In this document: piece after piece, positions 45,665 to 61,814 of the stretch
Numbering within the stretch: the first letter of the stretch is position 1
How the letters are laid out: each line of letters opens with the position of its first letter
Source of the DNA: Polytrichum commune
Taxonomy: Eukaryota > Streptophyta > Polytrichopsida > Polytrichales > Polytrichaceae
NCBI GenBank assembly: GCA_950295325.1
Contig: OX485809.1
Span: 36,277,081 to 36,341,080, forward strand
DNA length: 64,000 bases
Direction: 5' to 3'
Notes under the pieces: generated by a model
The model's database searches: none
What the model saw: only the letters and a program-made list of their open reading frames with translations
Told to the model about the DNA's origin: nothing
Made by a program: the position numbers and the translations under genes

Positions 45665-48600
45665 TGTGAGATGAGTGTTGATATATGAATTTAGAGGAAC
45701 GGTCAATTTAGGGCGGGAATGGTCAGGCTGCTAGGCATGGCTTTCAGAGAGTATGACCATTTGCTCTGCATTTCTGTCCGTCATGCCATCAGAGGCCCCA
45801 TTTCGTCGTGTTCCAATCGGTTAAAGATGGAACAAGCATGAATTGAACAAGTATAAATATACAAAACTCGTTTAACGTTGGTATCGGTACTCATATGTCT
45901 TTGAAATTAGGTGAAGGTTTGGTTACTCCTGAATTGCAGAGTCTTTGGACATTTTTCTTTGCTTTTGAGGTCGCTTCGCTGCGTGCGATGGTTGGATACT
46001 ACATAGTTGCTGGTAGCTGGTAGCAGGCTACGGCATCTGCTGTGCTCTCTATTGTGGTTTCTTCATCTTTATGGGATCTTAATTCAGTTGTGGAAATTTA
46101 CTCTAAACATTAGCTCTGTTCAGGCCCCGTTCAGGCTCTGTTGGACGCTGCTGTATGATTTCATGAACTTTCAATTCTTCTTCACTTTCTTTTGTTCTGG
46201 CACGATCGAAGAAGAAATTTGAGATTTCTCCCTCAGATCAAGAGTCTAATGAACAGGTATATATAAGTGCACGCAGAATCCCGGTATCCTTATACTTGTA
46301 CTCTTCGAGTGGCAAGGATCACAATGAAGCATATAGTATTTAATCTACGGAAAGCTCTCGCTACCTTTCTCATAAATAGCGACGTTGGTGTGGTGCGTGT
46401 TAGTTATATATCGTGATACCATGCTGAGAATGTACATGGTGCGTTATCCAGCCATTCAACTTTACGATAAGACATGAGAATGCGTGTTCCTAACATTGCT
46501 CACGCACGGATTAATCCCGTTGTGAGGAGCAGATCGCCGTGTGACATTCCCACGTCAGCGGCAAAATGTACGCTCATGACTTGTTTGTCAGCTACCGGTG
46601 ACGAATAGAATAAGTGATCAGGCCTCTGTGTTGTCTTCATCATCTGATCTAACTATGAGGATCCTTACCTCCAGAAGTGCCACGAACGGGTTACTTGTAT
46701 GGTTTTAAGTATGTCAGCACAGATCGGAAGCATTGAAACAGACTTGATACTGATCGAATCGCTGTCCTAGTTAGCGACGTCAGGTACTAACTGAGAAGAA
46801 GGCTTCGAATACTTCTTGATGATCATTCTCGAACACACACACACCGACTATATTGGTGTGGTAGTTTTCTCGACGATTTTATTGTAACTGGAAGGTAAAT
46901 CGAGACACTTAGGAGTCAATCACTTCCAACTGAAACAGTTCGGGCATAAGGTGTTCCAGTCGCTACAAGCTCCCTTTTCTTGAATCTCGTTTCAAGAAAC
47001 TTTGTTGATGTGCTACACTTTGCCCGAAAGTAGACTAGTTATCAGCCGCTTCTCGATGACCCTCTTACGTAACCGCCTAGCGCAAGTGAAGTAGGTGTGA
47101 AGTATCTTCATGCGCTTTTTCACCCTGAGGACTACAGTAGAATTTTCTGGACATCTAATGTCAACCAGCTTCCGGCGTCATCCATATGATCTAAACCATC
47201 TGTTCTAACCACGGGCCAACCGCCGATCAGAAATCTAGCAGATTCAGAAAGTACAAACAACAAGATCGAAGGACAAGATTGATTACATTGAGTGCCAGAT
47301 GATGATGCTTCGTATTCTATATATAGGGTTATCGCATCTCTTGATGTACTGCTGCTAAATGAACGAGTGGAGTCTGGACTCTGGAAGGCCAAATACAAAT
47401 TTCACAGTTAGAGATAAGTTTCTCTCAGAAGAGATATGACTTGCGACAACGGTTTTTTTTTATCAAGCTGCACTTCTCTCTTCCTTTTGTAGAGCATGAT
47501 GGCGCACGGTTGTCAGTATCTAGTTGCAGTTTCGTGTCCACTTTTATTTGGATTAAATCCTCGATTCACGACGTTGCAGGTTGCATCCCACCAGTTGCTG
47601 GTGAGGAGCTGATAAGCACCAAAATGGCGTTCGGCAATCTGTGGATCAATGTGCCAATCCAGCAAATTCCGGTGCTTTGGGAACCTTCTAGGTTAGCTCA
47701 AACTTGACATGATGAACATCTTGGAGGGGGTGATGGAGAGACGAGCTACCAGTCTAACAAGCAATTACCAAAGACTTCGCAGAAGGACATGGAATGGCAT
47801 AGGAGGAGTCTTGAGAATGAGGTTATCGCAACTTCTATAGTAGGGGAGGAAGGGTATGAGGGAAAGCAACAAGAAAATCAATTATTGACAAGAGACATCT
47901 AAATCAAATGGAGGCAGGAAACTGTCAAAGGATGAGACTCCTACCTGGCTTAGCGGTGCTTTAGGGAAACAACATAATCGAGATATGGCAGATACACAAA
48001 AATGAGCACAATTTAGCAGAAATGCGGTGTCGCCTCTGTTCTGCAACTAGCGATTCACAAGAGTATATTTGCAGCATACCAGTAGAAACTGGTAATACTA
48101 CCAGAACCTCTTCTGACCTTTTGATAATTTTCATTCTTGATGTATTATGTAGCTGGTGAAGTTTTTCCAAGAATCTGGTAGACTGGAGACCAATTCTAAG
48201 AAAGACATGCCCTCAGCAATTGGAGATCTAGATTCAGCACTCCGAGTTTCATAAACAGAATGGATACAGATGACTACCCCTCCAGTTTCTTTTCTGTAAA
48301 GAGAGTGAAGCGTCAGACGCTGAATACAATGGCAAGCGAGAAATCCTCAAGAATCACGCATGTGATGCCCTCGCAATCCCATGTTTCCAATGCTCGTTGC
48401 TCTTTGTTCAAAGTTTAAAACAATCCACTAGGATTGTAAATTATTATATGGTGCCGGAGGTTATCTATTCAATAGAGTGTAGAATAGTTCTATATTAGAC
48501 TCCTACCACTATGAGGACATCTGTCCAAATGACGTAGATTGGTAAGAAGCAGCTAGGTATTGATTTTTGGGTTCAAGAGATATATTGAAAAACCTGCAAA

Positions 48601-50401
48601 TGCATTTACGTTGCGCCGGGTTTGTATTAGGGTTGAATATTAATGTTGTCCGGGTTTGAAATCAGGCCTGCGGATTATGATATTCATGGCAGTTCTCATA
48701 GTCCAATCCACTATTCTACTATTTTTTGAAATTAGTAGCAATGCCATTTCGCGTCATTTTCCAAATCTCCATTTCAAATTTCAACGTCCAAGAACATTAT
48801 CCAACTTTGTTCACTTTGTAATCTAAGGATGTATGGCAAGCTAAGTGCATCCTTTTGTGAACATTTTCTTCCAGACTTGCAAGCGAGATGTCAAATTTAG
48901 TTACAATCTTAGGAGTGAAAGTGCACTCATCGAAGTGACGAGAAAAGTCTCATATGTGCATTTAACTCCATCCTTATCGACGGACTGATGGTATCAAGAA
49001 CACGAAATCTGCTAGCTAAAATTTACTAACTTATTCCAGAAGAATTTGACAGGTTCTAATAGGTTACTATTACGTGTGCTCGGAGGGGGTTAAGTGCATT
49101 CCAATATGAGAAGGATCTCGTTTCTATCAAGCAAAATAGATGACATGCTAATGCGGTTTCCCGACCAAACCATATTCCACTCGTAATGGTTTATTTTATT
49201 GCTTTAGGTCTTTGTTGCTTTACGTGCGTTAGTTCGTTGTCATGTTAGCATGTTCTTGTATCATACGGCGTGCACTCTGCGTTGTGGTGCTTAAAATGTT
49301 TCCGATGTCACATAATTTATCTGCGGGCGCAGAATCCTTCTCCGATTTGTTTGCTATAGACGAGTGTCAAGAGGGTCGCTAAAGAATGTGATAGTGCGGA
49401 ATTGAGCGGCTGAGGGACCGGGTGAGTACTATGTTCTTGAGCACAGTTTGTAATTGCAAAACTCAAGTTATCTAGTGTGTTGGCAGGTCGTTAAAGGAAG
49501 ATGGTGAGATCCGTGCAGTCCACGAGTTTCCTGTGAGAGTGTGCAGGTAATGCAGTCTGTTATTGCCGCCGTATTTTGTACTTATGAGCTTTTCCTTGTA
49601 CAGCAAGGTCATCTATTCTTCTCCAATTTTCTATGATCTCTTTACCCGCATTTTTCTCTCCCTCCTACCATCGCCCTCAACTTGAAACACTGGCCGATGT
49701 CACGCCCGCTGCGCATTTCGAGTGGTCAAGTCTTTGCCAGCATTTCTTGTGGCTATAGAAGTAAATAGAACCTTGGTTTTTTTTGGCACAGTTTATTCTA
49801 AGTCCAGTGACAAGAATTTGTAACTAAACTGCAGGAATAGATTCTAGAGTGGAATACTCTGTTTTTGGTCATTCGCTTCTCTTTATATCTGGACGATGGC
49901 AACGACTACTTCTGTTTTCCACATTTATGAATCATCCGAGGGTTGACCTTCAACCGAGAAACACTTGGAAATTCCTTGAGAATTTTCAACTTGTTGGTGA
50001 GGTTGAGTTTATTACATATTTTGTAATGTGTGCATTCAACTCAGAAATGTCTTTCACCTTTCTGAATTTCTGTCCCTTTGATTAGTTCTCCAGCATCATT
50101 ACGAGTTGCTACAATTTTTCATCAGTACAAATGTACATGAACGCCGCATTAGGAAGAACCAACCCTTTGTGCTGGCACTTTGTCAAATTTCAGAATGGTC
50201 GATCAGTGACGAACAATTTCGTTTCAAATTTCGTGGCTGGCGAGTAGGTTTGTTGCTGTAACATTACACACCTATCCATAAAAAGAGAGTTATGAAGAGA
50301 AGGTTATTGATGCCTTCAAGTAACTATATACAATTATTTCTGCAATTGTAATTTGGGTTTCTTTTGATTCTCCATCACTTTGGCGTTCATCCGAGCTGGA
50401 C
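45665..50401. other. Long upstream region of the LHT-like gene, no gene seen
   Basis: 4.7 kb without members of the repeat families seen elsewhere in the window. Two adjacent open stretches (47441-47707 and about 47730-47900) have no recognised motif. Promoter and 5'-UTR introns of the transporter could lie here, but no leader exon could be fixed from sequence alone. Confidence 0.4.
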
Positions 50402-53400
50402 ATGGACATGGATGGAAGAAGGCGCAGTCACGCAGAGATTGAATTGGGAAATTCACCTGCGATACATGAGGCAGGCCAAATAATGTCACCGCCATTGCAG
50501 CCTAACGACAGGCCTCCTATAGCTGCACCACCATCCACATACTCTAGAGCTTTCAGTGTCAATGCGGAGACGTCTAACCTGATTATGACACCAGACTGCA
50601 GCGAGCAGAGAACTTTAGGCTCCAAGCTTGCTATTCCTTCGCCATCGCGGAGCCCAGTGCTGCAAGGAAGCAAATGGTCCCCTGGTTTCCTAACCCCGAT
50701 TGGAACACCCATTCACAGGACTTTGCATAATCTGCAACACTACCTCGAAGAAGTTGGGCACACGACAACTTTGAATGTGAGGGACACATGGCTCCCCCTC
50801 ACCGAAAGACGCAAAGGGAATGCACTTTATGCGTCTTTCCATAACTTGAATGCAATGATTGGGTACCAGGCCATCTTCCTTCCATTTGCGTTCGTCTACC
50901 TTGGTTGGTAAGTAACCACTCCGTCACATTCCCATCTTTTCCACCTCAATTTGAGCTTTTCCTGAGCGCCTTATGTACAAGGGTATGTAAACCAATGTTG
51001 GACAGGTATATAGTCCAATAATGCTTGATATCAATAATCAAGCACATCAACAATGCTATAAAGAACCTACCCAAGTTAAATATCACATTCGACTATCAAA
51101 TTTGCAATACTAGTTAAATATTGATATAGGTATGCAGGTTCTTGCATGGTATTATAGACCAAAATGATATCAAAAACATTAATACTCTATCCTAATGCCA
51201 ATATCCTATTGGTATCAAAAATGGTGATATCCTCATTATAGATACCTGAATGGTATAAAAAAAAGACGATAGTAGTCCCAAACACTGGTGTAGACCTGAT
51301 GTATAAAAACAGAATCACCTTAATACTCTGGAGATTAGTATGACACATTTGCTTTCTTATACTGCGATGACGATGCATACTCTGCTACAGGCGTGTAAGC
51401 ATCTTACACAGTGGAGCACGTTGAGTCACAATGACTCAGCTGTGGGAAAAAGTCTGTCATTATGTTCTGGAAATCACAAATTTTCTAGCGAGAAGGAACT
51501 GGGGGCCCGTTTAACTTCATAAATCTCGTAATCAACATCCATTTAATAGGAGTAAAAATGAAGATATGAAGCAATGGACTGGAATGTTCAAATTTTACTC
51601 CAGGAATAGCCATGTTAGGGGCAAGTGTGCGACCGATGTAATGCACAAGCGTGTACGCTCAACCTGAACTTTTCTAATTCATTCTCGATGGTCGTCAAAG
51701 TTAGACAATCGTATTCCTGTCTTGTAAAAGCGAGAATTCTCACATTTGAATGTTTGTTCGAAACATACCACAATTCCTCAGTGGTCACAGCAAGGGTGGC
51801 AATATTGCATATGTTCACTCTAGTTAATATTTCTCGCGAATTAACAGGACAGAGAGTGTGGTTCCACAGTGTGTGAATCCAGAAGCACGATTTTCCGTGA
51901 GAAATCCTGCTACAGAGGGCATGCTTCTGGCAGCATCTTACCAAAGCAGAGCTTCTGAGGTTTTGAAGTACCTCTTGTGCCATTGTGTGTGTTGGAATTC
52001 GGTGCAGGACATGGGGATCGGTTGTTTTGGTTTTGGCATTTATCTGGCAGATGTATACAAAATGGCAGCTGATTATGATGCACGAGACTGAACCTGGAAA
52101 GAGACATCGCAGCTACATCGAGATTTCCCAGGAGGCTTTTGGTTCGTCATTTACAGTGCTGAACATCATCGCTCATAGATTTCAACATCCAGTACTATTA
52201 ATTCTGCAATGTCCTGGGAATTGTTGGCACTCATGGAAATTGAATAATATATGCAACTACATGGAAACTCCAAATATGTATGTCAAGACGATACTTATGT
52301 TGAGCATTGAATCCCCTTACATCCTTGGCGGACTAGTGTAACTCAAGAAATATCAAGGCTACATGGACTATGATGACCTTCAAAGCAATTTCCTCATAAA
52401 CAATGGGAATGTGTTGTGCAGGAAAGACAATGGGGCTACACATGACTCTTCCTGCAGTGCTTAACCTGACTGTAGGCACATCAATCGGCCTTGTGGTAGT
52501 TGGTGGGAGCGCACTGGAGCTTTTTTACATCACACTATGCCACAAGTGTGTCGACAATCCAATGACAATGATCGAATGGTGCTTTGTATTCTCTGTCCTC
52601 TGCCTCATCCTTGCCCAGTTGCCAAATATGTGCTCAATCGCCGGTGTGTCGCTCGTTGGAGCAGTCATGGCTGTCTCGTACACCACGTTGATTTGGATAA
52701 TTTCTATCACCAAACCCCGACCACATGACATTTCCTACTCCGTGGTCAGAGAAGGAGAATCTGCACTCGTAACAACTTTCGCTGTAGTCAATGCCATTGG
52801 CATTGTTTCATTTGCATTCCGAGGCCACAACCTTGTCCTTGAGATTCAGGTACTTGATTTCCCAATTCGAAATGTGATTGTTCTACAATGAATACCTGCA
52901 CAGACGTTTTGCCCATCCCATGAATAGTAGAATGCTCCACACTGTGCAGACTTTCTGTCTTTCTTCTTTCTTTCTTTAATTCAAGTTCTTGATTTTTGAT
53001 GCATATACTTTGCAATAAAAATTGCTGCAGGGAACGTTGCCATCCACACTGAAAGAACCATCATCAATATCCATGTGGAATGGAGCAAACTCGCATATGT
53101 CATCATAGCTCTCTGCTACTTCCCGCTAGCCATTGCTGGTTACCAGGGCTTCGGAAACACGGTTCGACCCTTCCCTTTCCAGAAATCGAATTACCATATC
53201 ATTCCCCATCAAGTTACGATAATTATGCAATCTTGCAATCTGAAGTTAGAACACATTCCGAATTTTTGTTACCCTTACCAATAGGATTGCTCGGTAGGTG
53301 CATCACGGATGTTGGGTAAATAAGTGAAGTCCTCCATCTTTCAATGGGAGACTTCTGTTTTCATCGATGACGCAATACGCATCATCTTAATAAAAGTGCA

Positions 53401-53975
53401 AATGCCAGTCCAACGTAGCGAGAGATTACTTTGAGCACTGAACATCCTTGACCTTGATTACCTTGTTTTCCTACTTCACGCAGATGCTGGACTCCGGGAT
53501 CCTGTACTCACTTCAAGCTTCCGAGATGTCAAGAGTGTCCCGAGTGTTTCTGTCCATCACCTACCTCTTCGTCATGTTCAGCTGTCTGAGCTCCTTCCAA
53601 ATCTTCTCCATGCCCGTCTTCGATATGATCGAGCAGCTCTACACCGGTAGATGGAACAAGAAGTGTGATCCCTACGTTAGACTAGGGTTTCGTTCGTTGT
53701 ATGTCCTGGCGATTTTCTTCGTAGCCGTCGCTTTCCCCTTTCTCACGAGCCTTGCAGGTCTGATCGGTGGGCTCAACTCGATTCCCGTCACCTTCGCTAT
53801 CCCTTGCTTCATGTGGCTCAATGTTCGCAAACCCGACCGCGGCAGCTTCACGTGGTACCTCAACTGGTTCCTGGGGATTTTCGGAATGATTATGAGTGCT
53901 GTGGTCACCGCCGCCGGTGTTGCTGTCATCATTCAAAGAGGAATGAAGCTGGAGTTCTTCAAACCGCATGCCTAA
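50402..53975 (+). CDS. LHT: LHT8-like amino-acid transporter (AAAP family), apparent 1-bp frameshift
   Basis: Five exons: 50402-50907, 52008-52141, 52422-52849, 53031-53161, 53484-53975, all with GT/AG borders. The product (about 563 aa if the frame is mended) matches the LHT/AATL1 group: a hydrophilic N-terminus with SPGFLTPIGTP, then YLEEVGHTT, DTWLPLTERRKGNALYASF, NLNAMIGYQA, HETEPGKRH, FAFRGHNLVLEIQ, VMFSCLSSFQIFSMPVFD, a GGL-containing helix and a C-terminal KLEFFKPHA. The family are plasma-membrane H+/amino-acid symporters with about ten or eleven membrane helices. Exon 4 is 131 nt where phase requires 3n: the frame shifts at about 53086/53087, after MWNGA, where KLAYVIIAL should follow. 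Unmended, translation ends at TAG 53106-53108 (about residue 382). This could be an assembly error or a real lesion. Start chosen as the first ATG in frame with the conserved N-terminal block. Confidence 0.9.
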
Positions 53976-54368
53976 AAGTCTCGCAATCGAAGGTGCAAAC
54001 CCCATCCCGCTGACAAGATGTATACATACCAATTCCTTAATACGCCCTCGCATTTCCAGTATGTATTCATTTACTTTCTAGGTAGCATAGCATAGCATAG
54101 CATAGCATAGCAAAGCATAGCATGAAATAGAATCCAGTGTCGGTAATAAGGATCGAAACAGAGTTCTTTGTATTAATTTGAGTTCGATTTGAAACCTCGT
54201 TCCCCTCTAGTCTCGTAAAAGAATGATGATACGTAGGTTGGTGATCAACTTGGTCTCAATTCCTCTCCTGCTCTTGCATTCTTGCTTGACAACTCAGTCG
54301 TCGTACAAAGGAAGATGTCTATTTACAAAATTGATACAAAGGCAGACTCCCTAACCCCGAATGGCCTC
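53976..54368. other. 3' intergenic space between convergent genes, with ATAGC microsatellite
   Basis: A 393-bp gap between the stop codons of the convergent transporter and hexokinase genes; it must hold both 3' UTRs. A pentanucleotide tract (tagcatagcatagcatagca and more) lies at about 54085-54124. Confidence 0.8.
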
Positions 54369-59261
<4,893 letters not shown>

Positions 59262-59265
59262 ACTT

Positions 59266-59770
59266 CAAACTCTGCACAAACACAAATTGATTGAAAGGTC
59301 GATAGGATTCTAATTTTTGGTCCGTTACAGCTATTTGATGAACCTCGGCATATGACGAACTTCGTTTATTTGATTTCTTTCATCTTTTTGAAACTGAAAA
59401 TTCCATGCGCAGCTAGCCACAAATTACAAGGCCGTCGATGCTACTGAATTTCTGCAATCACAAAGGCGATCAATGTTTCAACACAATAAATTCTGAAGCT
59501 AATGCGAGCTTATTATTGCAACGTCAAAATTCAAACTCTGCACATAAACTCGGATCCGAAATTTTGGTCCGTCACGGCTATTCGATGATTAACCTCGGCA
59601 TGTAATGAACTCTATAATTGACATTGAAAAGTCAATGCGCAGCTAGCTAACCACAAATTACAAGGCTGTCGATGCCGAAATTCTGCAATCACAAATGGCG
59701 ATACCTGTTTGATCAACACATTAAATTCTGAAGCTATACGGTGAAACTCCGAGCTCATTTATTACAATAG
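59266..59770. repeat. Tandem duplication (about 255 bp x 2) directly upstream of HXK
   Basis: The segment starting 'ttcaaactctgcacaaaca' just upstream of the hexokinase start codon recurs from about 59527 ('ttcaaactctgcacataaac'). Shared words follow in order: 'ttttggtccgt', 'aacctcggcat', 'caatgcgcagctagc', 'ccacaaattacaaggc' and 'ttctgcaatcacaaa'. Probable promoter/5'-UTR sequence, so the duplication may double regulatory sites. Confidence 0.85.
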
Positions 59771-59969
59771 CTTTGAAACCAGTTTAAATACTCCCACACA
59801 ATCACAAACTCCTTGTCGATTACGGAGCAATTGTGAAGTGCAAGTCGTTAACATCCTGAAATGTGCGCTTGGAGCATGATTTCCGGGAGGATGCTTGATA
59901 TTCTTACAATGACTTGGCCTAGTATTAAAAGACACTAGTTCGACCTATTTTCAAGAACAAAAAGAATCC

Positions 59970-61640
59970 AAGACACATCGCACCTGCAGACATCGAAATT
60001 AAACCTGCCTTAAACATTCTTGGCGACAAAAAAATACAGAAAGAACAGAGATCCTCTACTTACATTCTTAATCTCTTACATTTTTAAATGCTTACAACCG
60101 CTCTCTTCTTATGGCCTCCTCAAAGATAAAGATAAAAATTATCGCCTACACAATTCAGTTCGAAATACTCCTCAAGAACACGAGAGGTGTCCACGAAAAT
60201 CTTTCACTTACCAAAACACTTCAGGTGTCAAAGATTTAAGCTCCAAGAGTCGCTGATCAAAGTGTTCCGATAGAACCAGAAGAGTCTCCCCCTACCTCAC
60301 AAGGCTTACTTAAGTACTTACGTCATGAACAGGAAATCTGCAAAAGACGTATCATTCAACGCTGACTCAGGAAACGTCACAAATTACTCCAGACTCCCGG
60401 GTAAACATGCAAACATATAGATATCGCACCTGGCTCAACTTAAGCTAGTCATCTTGGCGACAAAAAATAGCCACGAGTACAGGCAGCCTCACCATTATTT
60501 AATTCTTAAAAATGCGCTCTTCTTACCGCCTGCATAATTTGTTCAATTCGAGGTTACTGACGCCTCAAGAACACGAAAGGATCAGTCCACTCAACAGAAC
60601 AGTTTACTCCTCAGGATTCCGAGATGCAGGGTCCAAGACTCTCTCTAGCCAAATTCCTCGATAGAAGCAGATTCTGGCCCTATTATTTCTTAGACCTTAA
60701 GGAAATAGTTACAAGTACCGAGCTTGCGTTATGAGCCAAAAAATCTGCGCAAGATGCATTAAGGCTGACTTGGATATAGTCACAAATTCCAGACTCCTTG
60801 GTTCTTTAAGGTACAAAGATACATAAGAACAGCGAGCCCCTCCAATAGTTATTTCTTACAACGGCTCCCTTGTTACGGCTTCTTAACAATAATGATACAG
60901 ATTATCGCCTGCACAATAATTCCATTTCGAAATAATTTACTCCTAACGAACACGAGAAGGATCAATCCACGAAAGGCTCCACTCACCAGAGCCGTTTGCT
61001 CCTCAAGTTTCCAAGATTCAAGGCTGGTCCAAGACTCTCTGGCCAAAGTTAATTCCAAATTGAAGCAGAGTCTGCCCCTACTACAAGTTCGTGGACCTTA
61101 AAAGGATAACTTACAAAGTACTTAACTTATGTCACGAGCAGGAATTTTGTGCAACATGCATCAACACTGACTTCAAAAAATGTCACAATTTCCAGAATAA
61201 GAATAGAGAGCCTCTCTAATAGTTTATCCTAACAGCCGCTCTCGTCTGATGGTATTCTTAATAACGATAATGTTACAGATAGCCTGCATAATATTGATAG
61301 TTCGAAGTAATCTACTTCTCAAGAACAAGAGAAGGATCAGTTCACCGGAAAAACTAGCCAGGTGGCTGCACGCCTCCTGTGTTCCAAAAAGAGAAGGATC
61401 AGTTCACGAAAATCTTCACTTACCAGAAGAAACAGTTACTCCTCAGGTTTTGCAAGATCCAAGACTCTGGCCAAAGTTAATATCCAATATAAGCACATTC
61501 TAAATTATGCCCCGACTTCGTGGACCTCACAAGGATGACTTACTTACAAAGCAATTAAATAAATTACCTCATGAACAGGAAATTCCCGAAAGATGCATCA
61601 ACACTGACTTCAGAAACGTCACAAATTCCACACTCCTTGG
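59970..61640 (-). repeat. Diverged tandem array, four units of about 365-390 bp, with exon-like cassettes
   Basis: The anchor 'caagaacacgagaaggatca'-like word occurs near 60174, 60565, 60950 and 61318. Each unit repeats the same order of words (acaaccgctctcttct..., ttatcgcctgcacaat, gaacacga.aggatca, ttactcctcag, tccaagactct, aggaaat.t.tg, tgcatcaacactgact, gtcacaaattcca). On the hexokinase strand three of the four units keep a donor-like CTGGTAAGTG or CTGGTGAGTG motif or close variant. Units 1 and 4 also keep a donor after 'cctgttcatga'. It is non-coding overall. Confidence 0.75.
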
Positions 61641-61764
61641 CCCTTTCTTTAGGGTTAAACTCCACTAATTTGTACGACTCCGAGCTTCTCCCGGGAGCCC
61701 CTTCGTCTGCAACTTCCTTTACGTAGCGCGCCATATGACATTTTTCCAGAGCAATGAATGGCAG
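61568..61764 (-). other. Orphan coding-like exon, unrecognised
   Basis: On the minus strand a 197-bp block is bounded by an acceptor (gtgcag before 61764) and a donor (gtaattt after 61568). It stays open in one frame, reading LPFIALEKCHMARYVKEV at its start and FGNFLFM at its end. Its last part is the full version of the segment repeated in the tandem array; copies in units 1 and 3 contain stops. It could be a first exon of an alternative hexokinase transcript, an exon of an unidentified gene, or a relict. No family was recognised. Confidence 0.4.
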
Positions 61765-61814
61765 CTGCACCGTTTTTTGGCTCTGGCCCGGAGACAGAGC
61801 TCTTGCGTTCGTGG

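Noticed and set aside
47441-47900. Possible gene upstream of the LHT-like transporter
   Set aside because: Two short adjacent open stretches lack any recognised motif or splice support.
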